DNA of 64,000 bases. Origin: Candidatus Melainabacteria bacterium. Its GTDB lineage: Bacteria > Cyanobacteriota > Vampirovibrionia > Obscuribacterales > Obscuribacteraceae. A program made the position numbers and the translations under genes. The stretch's first letter is position 1, and the number at the start of each line of letters is the position of its first letter. Location of the stretch: contig QKMZ01000017.1 in assembly GCA_003242885.1 (NCBI GenBank), positions 50,026 through 114,025 on the forward strand, given 5' to 3'. The notes beneath the pieces were generated by a model. The model was given only the letters and a program-made list of their open reading frames with translations, was not told the DNA's origin and did no database searches. Positions 25,235 through 32,880 of this stretch are shown here, piece after piece.

Positions 25235-26581
25235 TTGGACAAAAAAGATCGCCTCATATTAAGTATACAAATTGCACAGCTGCTGGATGATCATATAGAA
25301 GAAGCAGACTTACCATCAGAGTGTGACCGTTTCGGTTTAAATTCTGGCGATGTTGCAGATGCAGATTCAAGCAAGCGTATGTATGTACGCAATCGTCTTG
25401 ATAAATTGAGCGATTTCGATTTCTTAAATATGACAATTCAAATAGAAAAGTGCTATCCAGATTTTGGCATTCGAGAGTCGGCCAGAAAGCATCTAGATGC
25501 GGTTAGTGGTCCGAATATCTCCGATCTGTCTAGGAGGTTGATTATCGATGAATTGGAACATGTTGACCTTTTTGGAGACTACACCAAATTAGACGAAGAT
25601 CTTGAGACTATGTGGCCAATTTCTGAACTAAATTCTCCATATCCGAGAGGCGGTTCTTTGAAAAAGTCTATTATTCAACACTGCATTAGAAATCCTGGAG
25701 ACTGGGATAATACCTTTCTTTTGGACCAATTGGATATCATTGGCTGTTCAAGAACTTTATTTTTCGAATTCCTTGAAAAAGTTGTTCATCCAAATTCTAG
25801 GAGAAAAGAGAAACAGCAAAATTTGGTTGATGCAATTAATCAGCACCTGAAAAACGATGGTTACCATTTCATTCAAACAAGCTCTATATCAGGGTATCCA
25901 ATATTCAAAATTGTTGCAGTCGGTGGAGGTGTAGCCGGTGCCCCCAAGAATTTGATCTTCGCAGCGGATGGTCCTAAGCCTGAAATTGTACTTTCAGACG
26001 CAATCAATAATGATATTCGCATTGTTAAAAACGCTGACAACTGCTTAGTTTACGACAGACCCATCGGAAGTAATGGTTTGTCGAAACAAGACATGCTCGA
26101 TTGGTGGAAAGATCTCAAAGGCATTGAAAAAACTGACGAAGCTCGAAAAAATCTGGTTGAGCGCTTGTCAAAGTCACTTGCTTCCATTGGTGAAAGAAAT
26201 TTGTTCTATTGCTATTACAAGATGTTCAAAGCAAGAGGTGATCATTTTCCTGCATTGGTTCCGCAAGTCTATCTTCATTATGATCCGTATACCATAAAAC
26301 AATTGGGTGGTTTTTCTCGGCTTGCAAGACAGCGGATGGACTTTCTAATTCTCTTCAGTTCGTCAGTGAGAGTGGTCATAGAAGTCGATGGCTCACAACA
26401 TTTTTCTGATGCTGGAATTGCTTCATTGAAACTGTATGCAGAAATGGTTGAAGCAGATAGAGATTTGAAATTAGCCGGCTATGAAATCTACAGGTTCGGA
26501 GCGAATGAACTGTGTGGCAAAGAATCAGAGAAAAAAATTCAAGAGTTTTTCAGTCGTCTTGTAAAAAAGCACGGAGTTTAA
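25235..26581 (+). CDS. AbiJ-related abortive-infection-type protein with C-terminal nuclease domain
   Basis: 448 aa, TTG start behind AAGGAG at a good distance. The N-terminal ~130 residues resemble the AbiJ N-terminal domain 3 type. A helical middle follows. The C-terminal 110 residues contain ARQRMDFLILFSSSVRVVIEVDGSQHFSDAGIAS...EADRDLKLAGYEIYRFGANEL: D..(E/D)-x-D with IEVDGSQH is the signature of a Vsr/DUF559-like PD-(D/E)xK nuclease. Such proteins are thought to act as growth-arresting effectors in phage defence. It is in the same direction as the DUF4365 pair, 87 bp downstream. Confidence 0.75.
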   Translation: MDKKDRLILSIQIAQLLDDHIEEADLPSECDRFGLNSGDVADADSSKRMYVRNRLDKLSDFDFLNMTIQIEKCYPDFGIRESARKHLDAVSGPNISDLSRRLIIDELEHVDLFGDYTKLDEDLETMWPISELNSPYPRGGSLKKSIIQHCIRNPGDWDNTFLLDQLDIIGCSRTLFFEFLEKVVHPNSRRKEKQQNLVDAINQHLKNDGYHFIQTSSISGYPIFKIVAVGGGVAGAPKNLIFAADGPKPEIVLSDAINNDIRIVKNADNCLVYDRPIGSNGLSKQDMLDWWKDLKGIEKTDEARKNLVERLSKSLASIGERNLFYCYYKMFKARGDHFPALVPQVYLHYDPYTIKQLGGFSRLARQRMDFLILFSSSVRVVIEVDGSQHFSDAGIASLKLYAEMVEADRDLKLAGYEIYRFGANELCGKESEKKIQEFFSRLVKKHGV

Positions 26582-26891
26582 ATGCGAGCTCTGACAAGGA
26601 CCATGAGTAAAAGCCAGCTCCAGCGGGTATAACATACACTGCACAACATAATGTTTTTCCCAACCTTCGAATCGAGAGACTAGGACGAACAAAAAGTTTT
26701 TTCACTATCCGCATACGCATGATTTTCTGAAACGAAACGATTTTCGTATTCTTAGTCCTGACGCGCCGGACAATTACAGTTTTAATAACTCGTGGATTCA
26801 TAATGATGACCACTTTTTAACTGCCTTTGAGCTGGAAGAAAAGGGAGTTGTTGAAGCAACTAGTAAACACCTAGAAGACATTCTCTACCTG

Positions 26892-27677
26892 GTGAAGGAT
26901 ATTCATGACGTTTATGGCTGGCTTTTACAAGATTTCGCAAAGAAACCGCCGCCACTGTCGAAAAGTAGCGTCCAAGCTGGCGGTAACTGCTTTATGGAAT
27001 GTAGACGCCTACTTACGGTAGGAGTAATCACTCTATTGCGCGGACACGTGGGCGATTCTGCGATGTACGCTCGTCGCGCAATTGAATCGATGTGTTTTGC
27101 AGTAAGAGCTTGGTCTGACGACCGAGCTGCAAATGCGTGGCTAAATTTCCTCAAAAGCAAAACGGCTTCTAAGAAGTATAGAGATATGTTTCCCCTGATG
27201 AGGCTTTTGGGAGAATGGAAGGAGAATTTTCAAAACGGTCCTCGAGTATATGCTCAGTATGAATGGTTGTCGAATCAAGTTCATCCGACATATTCTTCTA
27301 TGATGTTCGCTCAACGACGAGAGGAAGATGAAGAGGAAAAGGAGACTACTTTCAATTTAAGTTACTTCGATGCGGAAAACGGTCCCCACCTTTTAGCAAC
27401 GATGTACTTCGAAATTTTGAGTACGCATCTTGCAATACTTTATTGTGTGGCAGAATACGTTCTTCAAAATGATGAATCCTACGCTCAGGAAATCTTCCTT
27501 CCTTTTTTAGATGGCACAAAAATCGAATACTTGATGCAACGAGAGCGCTGGAAAGACGCAATGACGACTATCGGCGGCAATGCGCCTCAAAAAGTCAACC
27601 GCGCGTCAATTGACCAAGCCGAACGCATTATCAACAACCTGAAATCAGTAGATAAGGCTGACTCTGAAAAATTGTGA
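26892..27677 (+). CDS. Unknown protein (HEPN/DUF5677-like guess); true N-terminus probably upstream
   Basis: 261 aa from GTG 26892, but the same frame is open back to about 26652 and reads like protein (HDFLKRNDFRILSPDAPDNYSFNNSWIHNDDHFLTAFELEEKG), with no ATG/GTG/TTG in it. An ATG at 26650 lies in another frame, so a frameshift or non-canonical start is possible. The body is helical (RRLLTVGVITLLRGHVGDSAMYARRAIESMCFAVRAW), like HEPN-fold proteins of the DUF5677 type, with YEWLSNQVHPTYSSM further on. It lies inside the defence-like cluster. Function unknown. Confidence 0.55.
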   Translation: MKDIHDVYGWLLQDFAKKPPPLSKSSVQAGGNCFMECRRLLTVGVITLLRGHVGDSAMYARRAIESMCFAVRAWSDDRAANAWLNFLKSKTASKKYRDMFPLMRLLGEWKENFQNGPRVYAQYEWLSNQVHPTYSSMMFAQRREEDEEEKETTFNLSYFDAENGPHLLATMYFEILSTHLAILYCVAEYVLQNDESYAQEIFLPFLDGTKIEYLMQRERWKDAMTTIGGNAPQKVNRASIDQAERIINNLKSVDKADSEKL

Positions 27678-27807
27678 TTGCATAGCGAAAGCAGAGTTAA
27701 GAACCCTGTATCGCCAACCTACCTTGTCCGATAATGGCAATTATGTTCCTGAATGAAGTTTTGGGGTCAAATGTAATACCCAAAAGTTCGCGCAGTTTGA
27801 TTGTGCC

Positions 27808-28629
27808 TCAGGAGTCAGTAAACAATTGCTGCTCTCTGTCTATCTGAATCCAAGGTGGCTCGGCACCTTCTCCTTCGCCTATTGTCAGGTCATGGTGTTC
27901 GAGATACGCAATCACTGTTCCGTGAGTAAAGTTAGCTACTAGACTGAAGAAAAGTTGTAGCGAATTACAAAGGTCATTTATGGCTTGTTGATCAGGACCA
28001 TTCACAGTCGGCTCTATCCCATACGTCTGAAACCATGCCACATTCATCATTTGGTCAATCATATTGTTACGGTAAAGTGTGCCGCCATCATTGCTTGACT
28101 GCATGTGCCATCCGACGATAGTTTCATTTCGATTTTTTTCATGCAAATCAAGTTGGGTTTCAAAAGCCCTATTGATTGGGCCGCCATCATAGTGTGCAAG
28201 CAATTTGTCCCTAACGAATTTGGCTCGTTTCAAATAGTCAATGTGCTCACTGTCGGAAAGATGTTTTTCAAGCAAATTCCAGTAATCAACAAGTTCTTGT
28301 CGGCTTCGAATTATTTTCCACATCCTAGAGTTCGGATCGTTCTCATGCTTTTGGAGAGGTTCTATAACAACCTTAATAGCTTCCGCCGCAACGGCTGAAT
28401 TCCAGCGCATGAAGTGCCAAAACAGGCCGCGGCAAATAACATCCAAATGAGCACTCTTTTGACGCATCCCAAGAATGAATTCAACTCCAGGCGATAGATT
28501 AATGTCATTCGCGATGCGCATAAGGCGCAGGATAAAGGGCCAATCTTTGGTTTTTCGAAGTCCATGCATATCAATTCCGGTCGAATTAAAGACCTTTGGC
28601 AATACAATTGGCTGTTGATCAAAGTTCAT
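27808..28629 (-). CDS. Unknown helical protein, HEPN-like
   Basis: 273 aa, predicted helical throughout. RAKFVRDKLLAHYDGGPINRAFETQLDLHEK includes RDKLLAH, an Rx5H-type arrangement typical of HEPN ribonuclease domains. It is the only minus-strand gene in the 20.5-32.8 kb block and is convergent with the 26892 gene. A single-gene RNase effector or RNA-binding protein is possible, but the wider sequence is not one I recognise. Confidence 0.5.
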   Translation of the reverse strand: MNFDQQPIVLPKVFNSTGIDMHGLRKTKDWPFILRLMRIANDINLSPGVEFILGMRQKSAHLDVICRGLFWHFMRWNSAVAAEAIKVVIEPLQKHENDPNSRMWKIIRSRQELVDYWNLLEKHLSDSEHIDYLKRAKFVRDKLLAHYDGGPINRAFETQLDLHEKNRNETIVGWHMQSSNDGGTLYRNNMIDQMMNVAWFQTYGIEPTVNGPDQQAINDLCNSLQLFFSLVANFTHGTVIAYLEHHDLTIGEGEGAEPPWIQIDREQQLFTDS

Positions 28630-28797
28630 TTATTCCGCTCCAAAATTGTGAATGAAACAGATTTAGATACCGATGCGATTTTAAACTTCTTTTGCAGAAG
28701 TTGTTCCTTAGGAGAATGAGAGTGCCATCATGGACAACTGTTGGCAAAGGTATATGTCAAATGGGTATTAATTCAACAGTCATTCCGGAGCAACTCC

Positions 28798-29088
28798 ATG
28801 CCATTAGACACCACGCACATAGAGACTTTGATAGAAGCCTACACCGAAGCAGCCGTTCAGGCTCAACGTTTCGCCGATAAGTACAGCAAAATCTACATTG
28901 AAGAGTCCAGGTTTTATAATGAACGAGCTGAAGAATTTCTTGCTCACGCTACAGCGGCTAAGGCGCTCGAGCTAGACCAATCCCTCCAGGACTTTGCTCT
29001 CTACGCCGCAGAACTTAAGAAACATGATCAAGACGACTTAAGTGCAGCGAAGAAATTTTTTCAGGTACGAAAAGCTCTCTGGGAGTAG
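28798..29088 (+). CDS. Small helical protein at the start of the repeat-bounded gene array
   Basis: 96 aa from ATG 28798 (MPLDTTHIETLIEAYTEAAVQAQRFADKYSK), preceded by GGAG at 9 bp; the track start 19 codons earlier has no ribosome site. All-helical, Ala/Glu-rich, likely coiled coil. Its TAG abuts the first AACATTACCAAGAAT repeat directly. Function unknown. Confidence 0.55.
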   Translation: MPLDTTHIETLIEAYTEAAVQAQRFADKYSKIYIEESRFYNERAEEFLAHATAAKALELDQSLQDFALYAAELKKHDQDDLSAAKKFFQVRKALWE

Positions 29089-29103
29089 AACATTACCAAG
29101 AAT
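29089..29103 (+). repeat. Array repeat 1 (AACATTACCAAGAAT)
   Basis: Directly follows the stop codon of the 28798 gene. It shares 15 of 15 bases with the two central copies at 29372 and 30138, then diverges (T instead of G at position 16). Confidence 0.7.
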
Positions 29104-29166
29104 TTGCTCGTTAGCGTTTCTTGCTCTTCGATTCTTGATCCGGAACATGCAAGCTTGAATAGGATT

Positions 29167-29292
29167 ATGACTGAGAAAGATGATGGCAAAAATGAAATTC
29201 GCAAAGAGTCAATCACGACCCTGAGTGTTTGTGCCCTTGCCGTTCTGACGATAGTAACCACTGGAAATCTTGAATTTAGCCAAAAGCACTGA
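29167..29292 (+). CDS. Small single-pass membrane protein in the first repeat-bounded unit
   Basis: 41 aa from ATG 29167 (MTEKDDGKNEIRKES...) with a hydrophobic stretch ITTLSVCALAVLTIVTTG. It is the only credible reading frame in the 280-bp unit between repeats 1 and 2. The start has a weak ribosome site (ATAGGATT). It could instead be non-coding. Confidence 0.35.
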   Translation: MTEKDDGKNEIRKESITTLSVCALAVLTIVTTGNLEFSQKH

Positions 29293-29371
29293 GGTGTGTT
29301 GCTGTCTCTCGGTGAGAAGCGGCGAAAACGGCGCACGTTGAAGGAGCTACCAGCTCCAAAAGAGTAGCCAA

Positions 29372-29387
29372 AACATTACCAAGAATG
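29372..29387 (+). repeat. Array repeat 2 (AACATTACCAAGAATG)
   Basis: Its final ATG is the start codon of the next ORF in the track (29385), so the repeat overlaps the beginning of the gene. A small GGAGCTACCAGCTCC hairpin lies 15 bp upstream. Confidence 0.75.
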
Positions 29388-30119
29388 ACTGAAATTGGTA
29401 CCGCTATGACAGATGACGAAATTATCGAAAGCGTTCGGCATTCTTTGATCGTTCTTGGAGTCGGGGATATTAAGAGGGCCTATGAAGGACGTTCGTTAGT
29501 TGGAGCTTTTACACTGTGTTGCTGTTTGCTCGATTCAGCTTCTGGATATTGTTGCAATGGCAACAACTTTGAGTCATTTTGCGTCCAGTTTTTGCACAAG
29601 GTAAATCGAAAGTATAGACAAATTCAGCAGTTGCTATACACTGCGTTGCGAAACGGACTTGTGCATTCACATTCCCCTGGGATCCGACTGGAGAATGGAA
29701 AGATTTGGCGATTCGCTCTTAGTACTGAAAATCCGGAAAAGCATCTGACAAAATCAGAATTCGGTGACCAGGTAGAAGTATTTTTAAACCTCGATTGTTT
29801 CATTGCTGATGTTGAAGAAGCAATAAACAGATACTTCATTTCGGTGTCCGATTTGAAAGATCCTCATAGGAAACGGAAACACCTTTTGGAACACGCAAAG
29901 AACGTCGGATGGCTCAAGATTTCTAGAGAATTCGAACAACAAGATTGCGCAGGAATTCTCTTGCGTGGGCTTGTTACCGGTACAGGCTTTCCTCAAGATA
30001 AACAATTTGTCCCACAGCCAACAGACGCGACTGTATTTCAGAGGAAGAAAATGGAGCCGGAAAAGAAGCGCAAAAAAAAGTCTCAAATACCCGGCTTCTT
30101 ACTCCCGAAAGATGAGTGA
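29385..30119 (+). CDS. HEPN-like protein in a repeat-bounded unit
   Basis: 244 aa; the start is within repeat 2, or Met8 (29406). YTALRNGLVHSHSPG is an R-N-x-x-x-H motif of the type seen in HEPN ribonucleases and toxins, sitting after a helical bundle with an unusual Cys stretch (TLCCCLLDSASGYCCNG). The C-terminus is Lys/Arg-rich (KRKKKSQIPGFLLPK). A single-gene HEPN effector would fit a defence cassette. The next repeat lies 19 bp after its stop. Confidence 0.55.
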   Translation: MTEIGTAMTDDEIIESVRHSLIVLGVGDIKRAYEGRSLVGAFTLCCCLLDSASGYCCNGNNFESFCVQFLHKVNRKYRQIQQLLYTALRNGLVHSHSPGIRLENGKIWRFALSTENPEKHLTKSEFGDQVEVFLNLDCFIADVEEAINRYFISVSDLKDPHRKRKHLLEHAKNVGWLKISREFEQQDCAGILLRGLVTGTGFPQDKQFVPQPTDATVFQRKKMEPEKKRKKKSQIPGFLLPKDE

Positions 30120-30137
30120 AAGCTGCTTCATTGCACA

Positions 30138-30153
30138 AACATTACCAAGAATG
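30138..30153 (+). repeat. Array repeat 3 (AACATTACCAAGAATG)
   Basis: Identical over 16 bp to repeat 2 and lies in the first codons of the track ORF at 30116, upstream of the likely start of that gene. Confidence 0.75.
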
Positions 30154-30166
30154 CGTCATTGGCTAT

Positions 30167-31291
30167 ATGATGTTTTCAGAGAAGTTTTGGAGAGACAATT
30201 TGGGTTATTTATCAGTTAGCAACGTTAATGGCGAGCAATTAGTCGTTCACGGAGCTTTTAAGGGAGAGCTGGAACGCATCATAAAAAAGTGCTGGAATGC
30301 ATCATCTCAGGCTTCCAAGGAAGAAGTTCTAAAAACACTTGCCAAAGATTCCTATCTCGTTTTCGACGATAAGCTGGCTTCAATTGCCGCCAAGCGGAAT
30401 GAATTACTCAAAAAGTCGAAAGTGCTCTTTGACAAATTGCTCGAAGATTTCAAAAATAATAGCGTTACTCTGCATGGTCACAATGGTGGTACAGACAAGA
30501 TAGACGCCTCAAAATTAGTTCGGCAAGTATTATTGCGACGGATAGCTCCAAACAAATTACTGCTGCAGGTCGAGCGTCATCCATACAAAGGCGCATCATT
30601 TGTCGTTAACCAATTTTGGCTCTACAATGCCACCGACAAAAGTTGTGAGCTAATCGGGAACGAAACAATTACGAAGCCAGTTTTCGGAGGAACTTTGGTT
30701 CAGGTACAAGGAAACTGGCAGCCTGTAACAACAAAAAGGGATGCGTTTCATGCTCTCATTAAGACTTTGCTCGGAGAGTGCGGCTTGGAAACATTTCTAC
30801 GAAAGACTGCATTTCAGCCGGATCTCCTATTGGACCCTTCGCAAGTCATAAGACAGGAATGTGAAGGAAGAATAGGTCAGCCAATCGAAGAACCTAGACC
30901 AACAACTGTCAGAAGTTCAAATAGCAGTAATGCCGGCAATGTGCTTGGTTTGAACATGACGAAAGGATTTGTTGTCCACGGCTTTCCTGCTGACTTTTTT
31001 CTCTACAAGCTGAAAGAAGTGCTGGAGACAACTTGCGGTAGCTCGACGGTTGCATTGAATAAAGATGGTGCTACCGTCCGTGTTTCTGGCGGAACTGTCA
31101 AAAAGGAAGCAACTTTTTCTCTCGACAAATTCGAACTTGAGATTAAGAGCGGCAACCTGTCTGAAAAAGCAGAACTTCGGGTCGTCCCAGGACGACCCTG
31201 TTTTGAAACTGAGTGGGAATTGTCTTTCAAAGTTAATGGAAGTGATTACATATTGAGCGATCTGGTCGCATACATAAACGAAAAGAGCTAG
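30167..31291 (+). CDS. Unknown protein in the last repeat-bounded unit
   Basis: 374 aa from ATG 30167 (MMFSEKFWRDNLGYLSVSNVNGEQLVVHGAF); the track's GTG at 30116 would place repeat 3 inside the protein. The N-terminal ~100 residues are helical and Lys-rich. The middle is beta-rich (VEVERHP-like strand pairs, KLLLQVERHPYKGASFVVNQFWLYN). After a Ser/Asn linker the C-terminal ~110 residues (MTKGFVVHGFPADFFLYKLKEVLE...GATVRVSGGTV) repeat an alpha/beta pattern. No family recognised. The stop is 7 bp before repeat 4. Confidence 0.55.
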   Translation: MMFSEKFWRDNLGYLSVSNVNGEQLVVHGAFKGELERIIKKCWNASSQASKEEVLKTLAKDSYLVFDDKLASIAAKRNELLKKSKVLFDKLLEDFKNNSVTLHGHNGGTDKIDASKLVRQVLLRRIAPNKLLLQVERHPYKGASFVVNQFWLYNATDKSCELIGNETITKPVFGGTLVQVQGNWQPVTTKRDAFHALIKTLLGECGLETFLRKTAFQPDLLLDPSQVIRQECEGRIGQPIEEPRPTTVRSSNSSNAGNVLGLNMTKGFVVHGFPADFFLYKLKEVLETTCGSSTVALNKDGATVRVSGGTVKKEATFSLDKFELEIKSGNLSEKAELRVVPGRPCFETEWELSFKVNGSDYILSDLVAYINEKS

Positions 31292-31298
31292 CAATCCA

Positions 31299-31314
31299 AA
31301 CACTACCAAGAATG
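31299..31314 (+). repeat. Array repeat 4 (AACACTACCAAGAATG)
   Basis: One mismatch from repeats 2 and 3. It touches the first CCTTTTATGG box upstream of the tyrosine recombinase, so the array ends exactly at the recombinase leader. Confidence 0.75.
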
Positions 31315-31316
31315 TC

Positions 31317-31421
31317 CTTTTATGGTAAAGTGTGAACAAAAAACCAAGTTGAAATCGTACTTTTTACGTCGCTTTTTCGATTGTTCACTTTTTGAGCTAG
31401 TTATCGTTTATGGTAAAGTCC
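31317..31421 (+). repeat. Paired TTTATGGTAAAGT boxes in the recombinase leader
   Basis: CCTTTTATGGTAAAGTG (from 31317) and CGTTTATGGTAAAGTC (from 31405) are about 87 bp apart. The transposon-borne homologue at 49112 has the same two boxes about 78 bp apart. They are candidate recombinase core sites. Confidence 0.6.
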
Positions 31422-32026
31422 ACCCCAAAGAAAAAAAACGACATGGTCCTCCACCTCGGCGGCCAAACACCGAAAAACGTACTCGTGAATATTTGACGCC
31501 AGCCGAAGTCAAAAAAATGATTGACGCGGCAAAATCTGTTGGACGCCACGGCTGCCGCGATGCGCTGTTGATCCTAATTGCCTATCGACATGCACTGAGA
31601 GTTGGTGAGCTAGTCGACCTTAAATGGAAACAGTTCGACTTGGATAAGGGCAGATTTCACGTCAACCGACTGAAAAATGGCGATCCTTCTGTTCATTTCC
31701 TTGAGGGAGACGAAATTAGGGCTCTTAGAAAGCTCCGGAGAGAATATGAGGGGTTTGCCTTTGTTTTCATCTCAGAGAGGCAGGGACCGATGTCTCACAA
31801 CGCAATTCATAAGATTGTTGTCCGTGCCGGCGACCTGGCTCGAATTAAGATTTCGGTTCATGCTCATATGCTCCGCCACGGAAAAGGCTTCCAATTAGCT
31901 TCAGAAGGGGTGGATACTCGAGCGATCCAAGCGTATTTCGGACACAAAAACATCCAACATACTGTGCGTTATACACAGCCAGATGCCAGCAGGTTCAAGG
32001 GATTTGGTAAGGATTTGAAATTTTGA
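31322..32026 (+). CDS. FimB-like tyrosine recombinase beside the repeat array
   Basis: 234 aa; catalytic domain only, like FimB/FimE invertases. Signature residues: Arg in HALRVGELVDLKW, Lys in NRLKNGDPS, HMLRHGKGF (H-x-x-R), FGHKN and the nucleophile in VRYTQP. It is closely related along its length to the transposon-borne recombinase at 49112 (EYLTPAEVKKMIDAAK..., IQAYFGHKNIQHTV). The start is uncertain: ATG 31322 lies inside the first box, and no other ATG/GTG occurs in frame before the conserved region. It may act on the array repeats or on its own leader boxes. Confidence 0.88.
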   Translation: MVKCEQKTKLKSYFLRRFFDCSLFELVIVYGKVHPKEKKRHGPPPRRPNTEKRTREYLTPAEVKKMIDAAKSVGRHGCRDALLILIAYRHALRVGELVDLKWKQFDLDKGRFHVNRLKNGDPSVHFLEGDEIRALRKLRREYEGFAFVFISERQGPMSHNAIHKIVVRAGDLARIKISVHAHMLRHGKGFQLASEGVDTRAIQAYFGHKNIQHTVRYTQPDASRFKGFGKDLKF

Positions 32027-32120
32027 TAGTTCTGTATGGCTAGAGACATTAGCTAGATCTGGTGCAAATTGGCTACGTGCCTTATGATGTCTGAGTCTGC
32101 CACTTAAGTAAGGCAATGTT

Positions 32121-32834
32121 ATGAACATTCGAAAGTTAAACTCTCTGGATTCATCAGCAAAACACATGTGTCTGTTTGTGCTAACTTCCGTCGGTTTGAG
32201 CGGTTCGATTTCTTGCGCAGGTGCTGAGAACCTAACATCGGTCGAAATTACTGAATTAAAGCAGTCATATCAACGCGAAAGAATGAAAATGTTTTCGTGT
32301 GCGGTGACTAATTCTAGTCAGATTGCAGCCGTAAAAAATTGCTTTGATCCGATGTGTTTGAGATCTGATGGAGAAATTGCAATTGCTGTAACAGAAGATA
32401 AGGGTCAACCGCACCTTGAGATACTGAAAGAAAACGGGTCGGAATCAGATCTTTTCTATTGCTCTCAGGCAATTTGGGAGACCGCCCCATTTTTTCCATT
32501 TGACCCCAAAAGTAAGTTTTTTCTCTGTGAATTTGAAAAACAACAGAGTGGTCATGCGGTTTCAGAGATTCGACCAATCGCACCCTCCGAGAAAGTGCGA
32601 TTGCATTTCATTCCTTACTCCGCAATGCGATATAAAGTACCGAAGGAAGTAATCTTCTCAGATGAAAATGTAGTGCAGTTAAGCAAAGATCGAATAAGAG
32701 ATCCTCAGCTGGAGGCTTTTCGCAAAGATTGGGTTAGTTTCTTTTTGGCTCACGATACTCTTGAGATTAGTGAATTACGTGCACATGCGCAGGTTCTTAG
32801 GACTAAGTACAGCAAACTATTTAAGCAAATGTGA
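32121..32834 (+). CDS. Exported protein, related in layout to the 54668 protein
   Basis: 237 aa with a signal-like stretch (CLFVLTSVGLSGSISCAGAEN, about residues 17-37). The middle contains paired Cys residues. The C-terminal 100 residues (LHFIPYSAMRYKVPKEVIFSDENVVQLSKDRIRDPQLEAFRKDWVSFFLAH) share pattern and spacing with the C-terminus of the exported protein on the second plasmid (54668). In both places the gene is convergent with a secreted zincin, so the pair looks like a conserved backbone unit. Function unknown. Confidence 0.6.
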   Translation: MNIRKLNSLDSSAKHMCLFVLTSVGLSGSISCAGAENLTSVEITELKQSYQRERMKMFSCAVTNSSQIAAVKNCFDPMCLRSDGEIAIAVTEDKGQPHLEILKENGSESDLFYCSQAIWETAPFFPFDPKSKFFLCEFEKQQSGHAVSEIRPIAPSEKVRLHFIPYSAMRYKVPKEVIFSDENVVQLSKDRIRDPQLEAFRKDWVSFFLAHDTLEISELRAHAQVLRTKYSKLFKQM

Positions 32835-32836
32835 AA

Positions 32837-32864
32837 AGAAGAGGCGGGTTAAACCGCCTCTTCT
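32837..32864. terminator. Terminator between convergent genes
   Basis: A perfect 11-bp stem AGAAGAGGCGG / CCGCCTCTTCT with a 6-nt loop between the stops of the genes at 32121 (+) and 32881 (-). Confidence 0.88.
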
Positions 32865-32880
32865 AGTCTATTCAAGACTT

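Noticed and set aside
28461-28490. A fifth array repeat (CATCCCAAGAATG)
   Set aside because: It lies inside the coding sequence of the minus-strand gene at 27808, has mismatches in the conserved part and is not at a gene border.
29089-31314. Classical integron attC sites
   Set aside because: The repeats are short direct repeats without the paired R'/R'' boxes and long hairpins of attC, and the recombinase lacks the IntI-specific layout.
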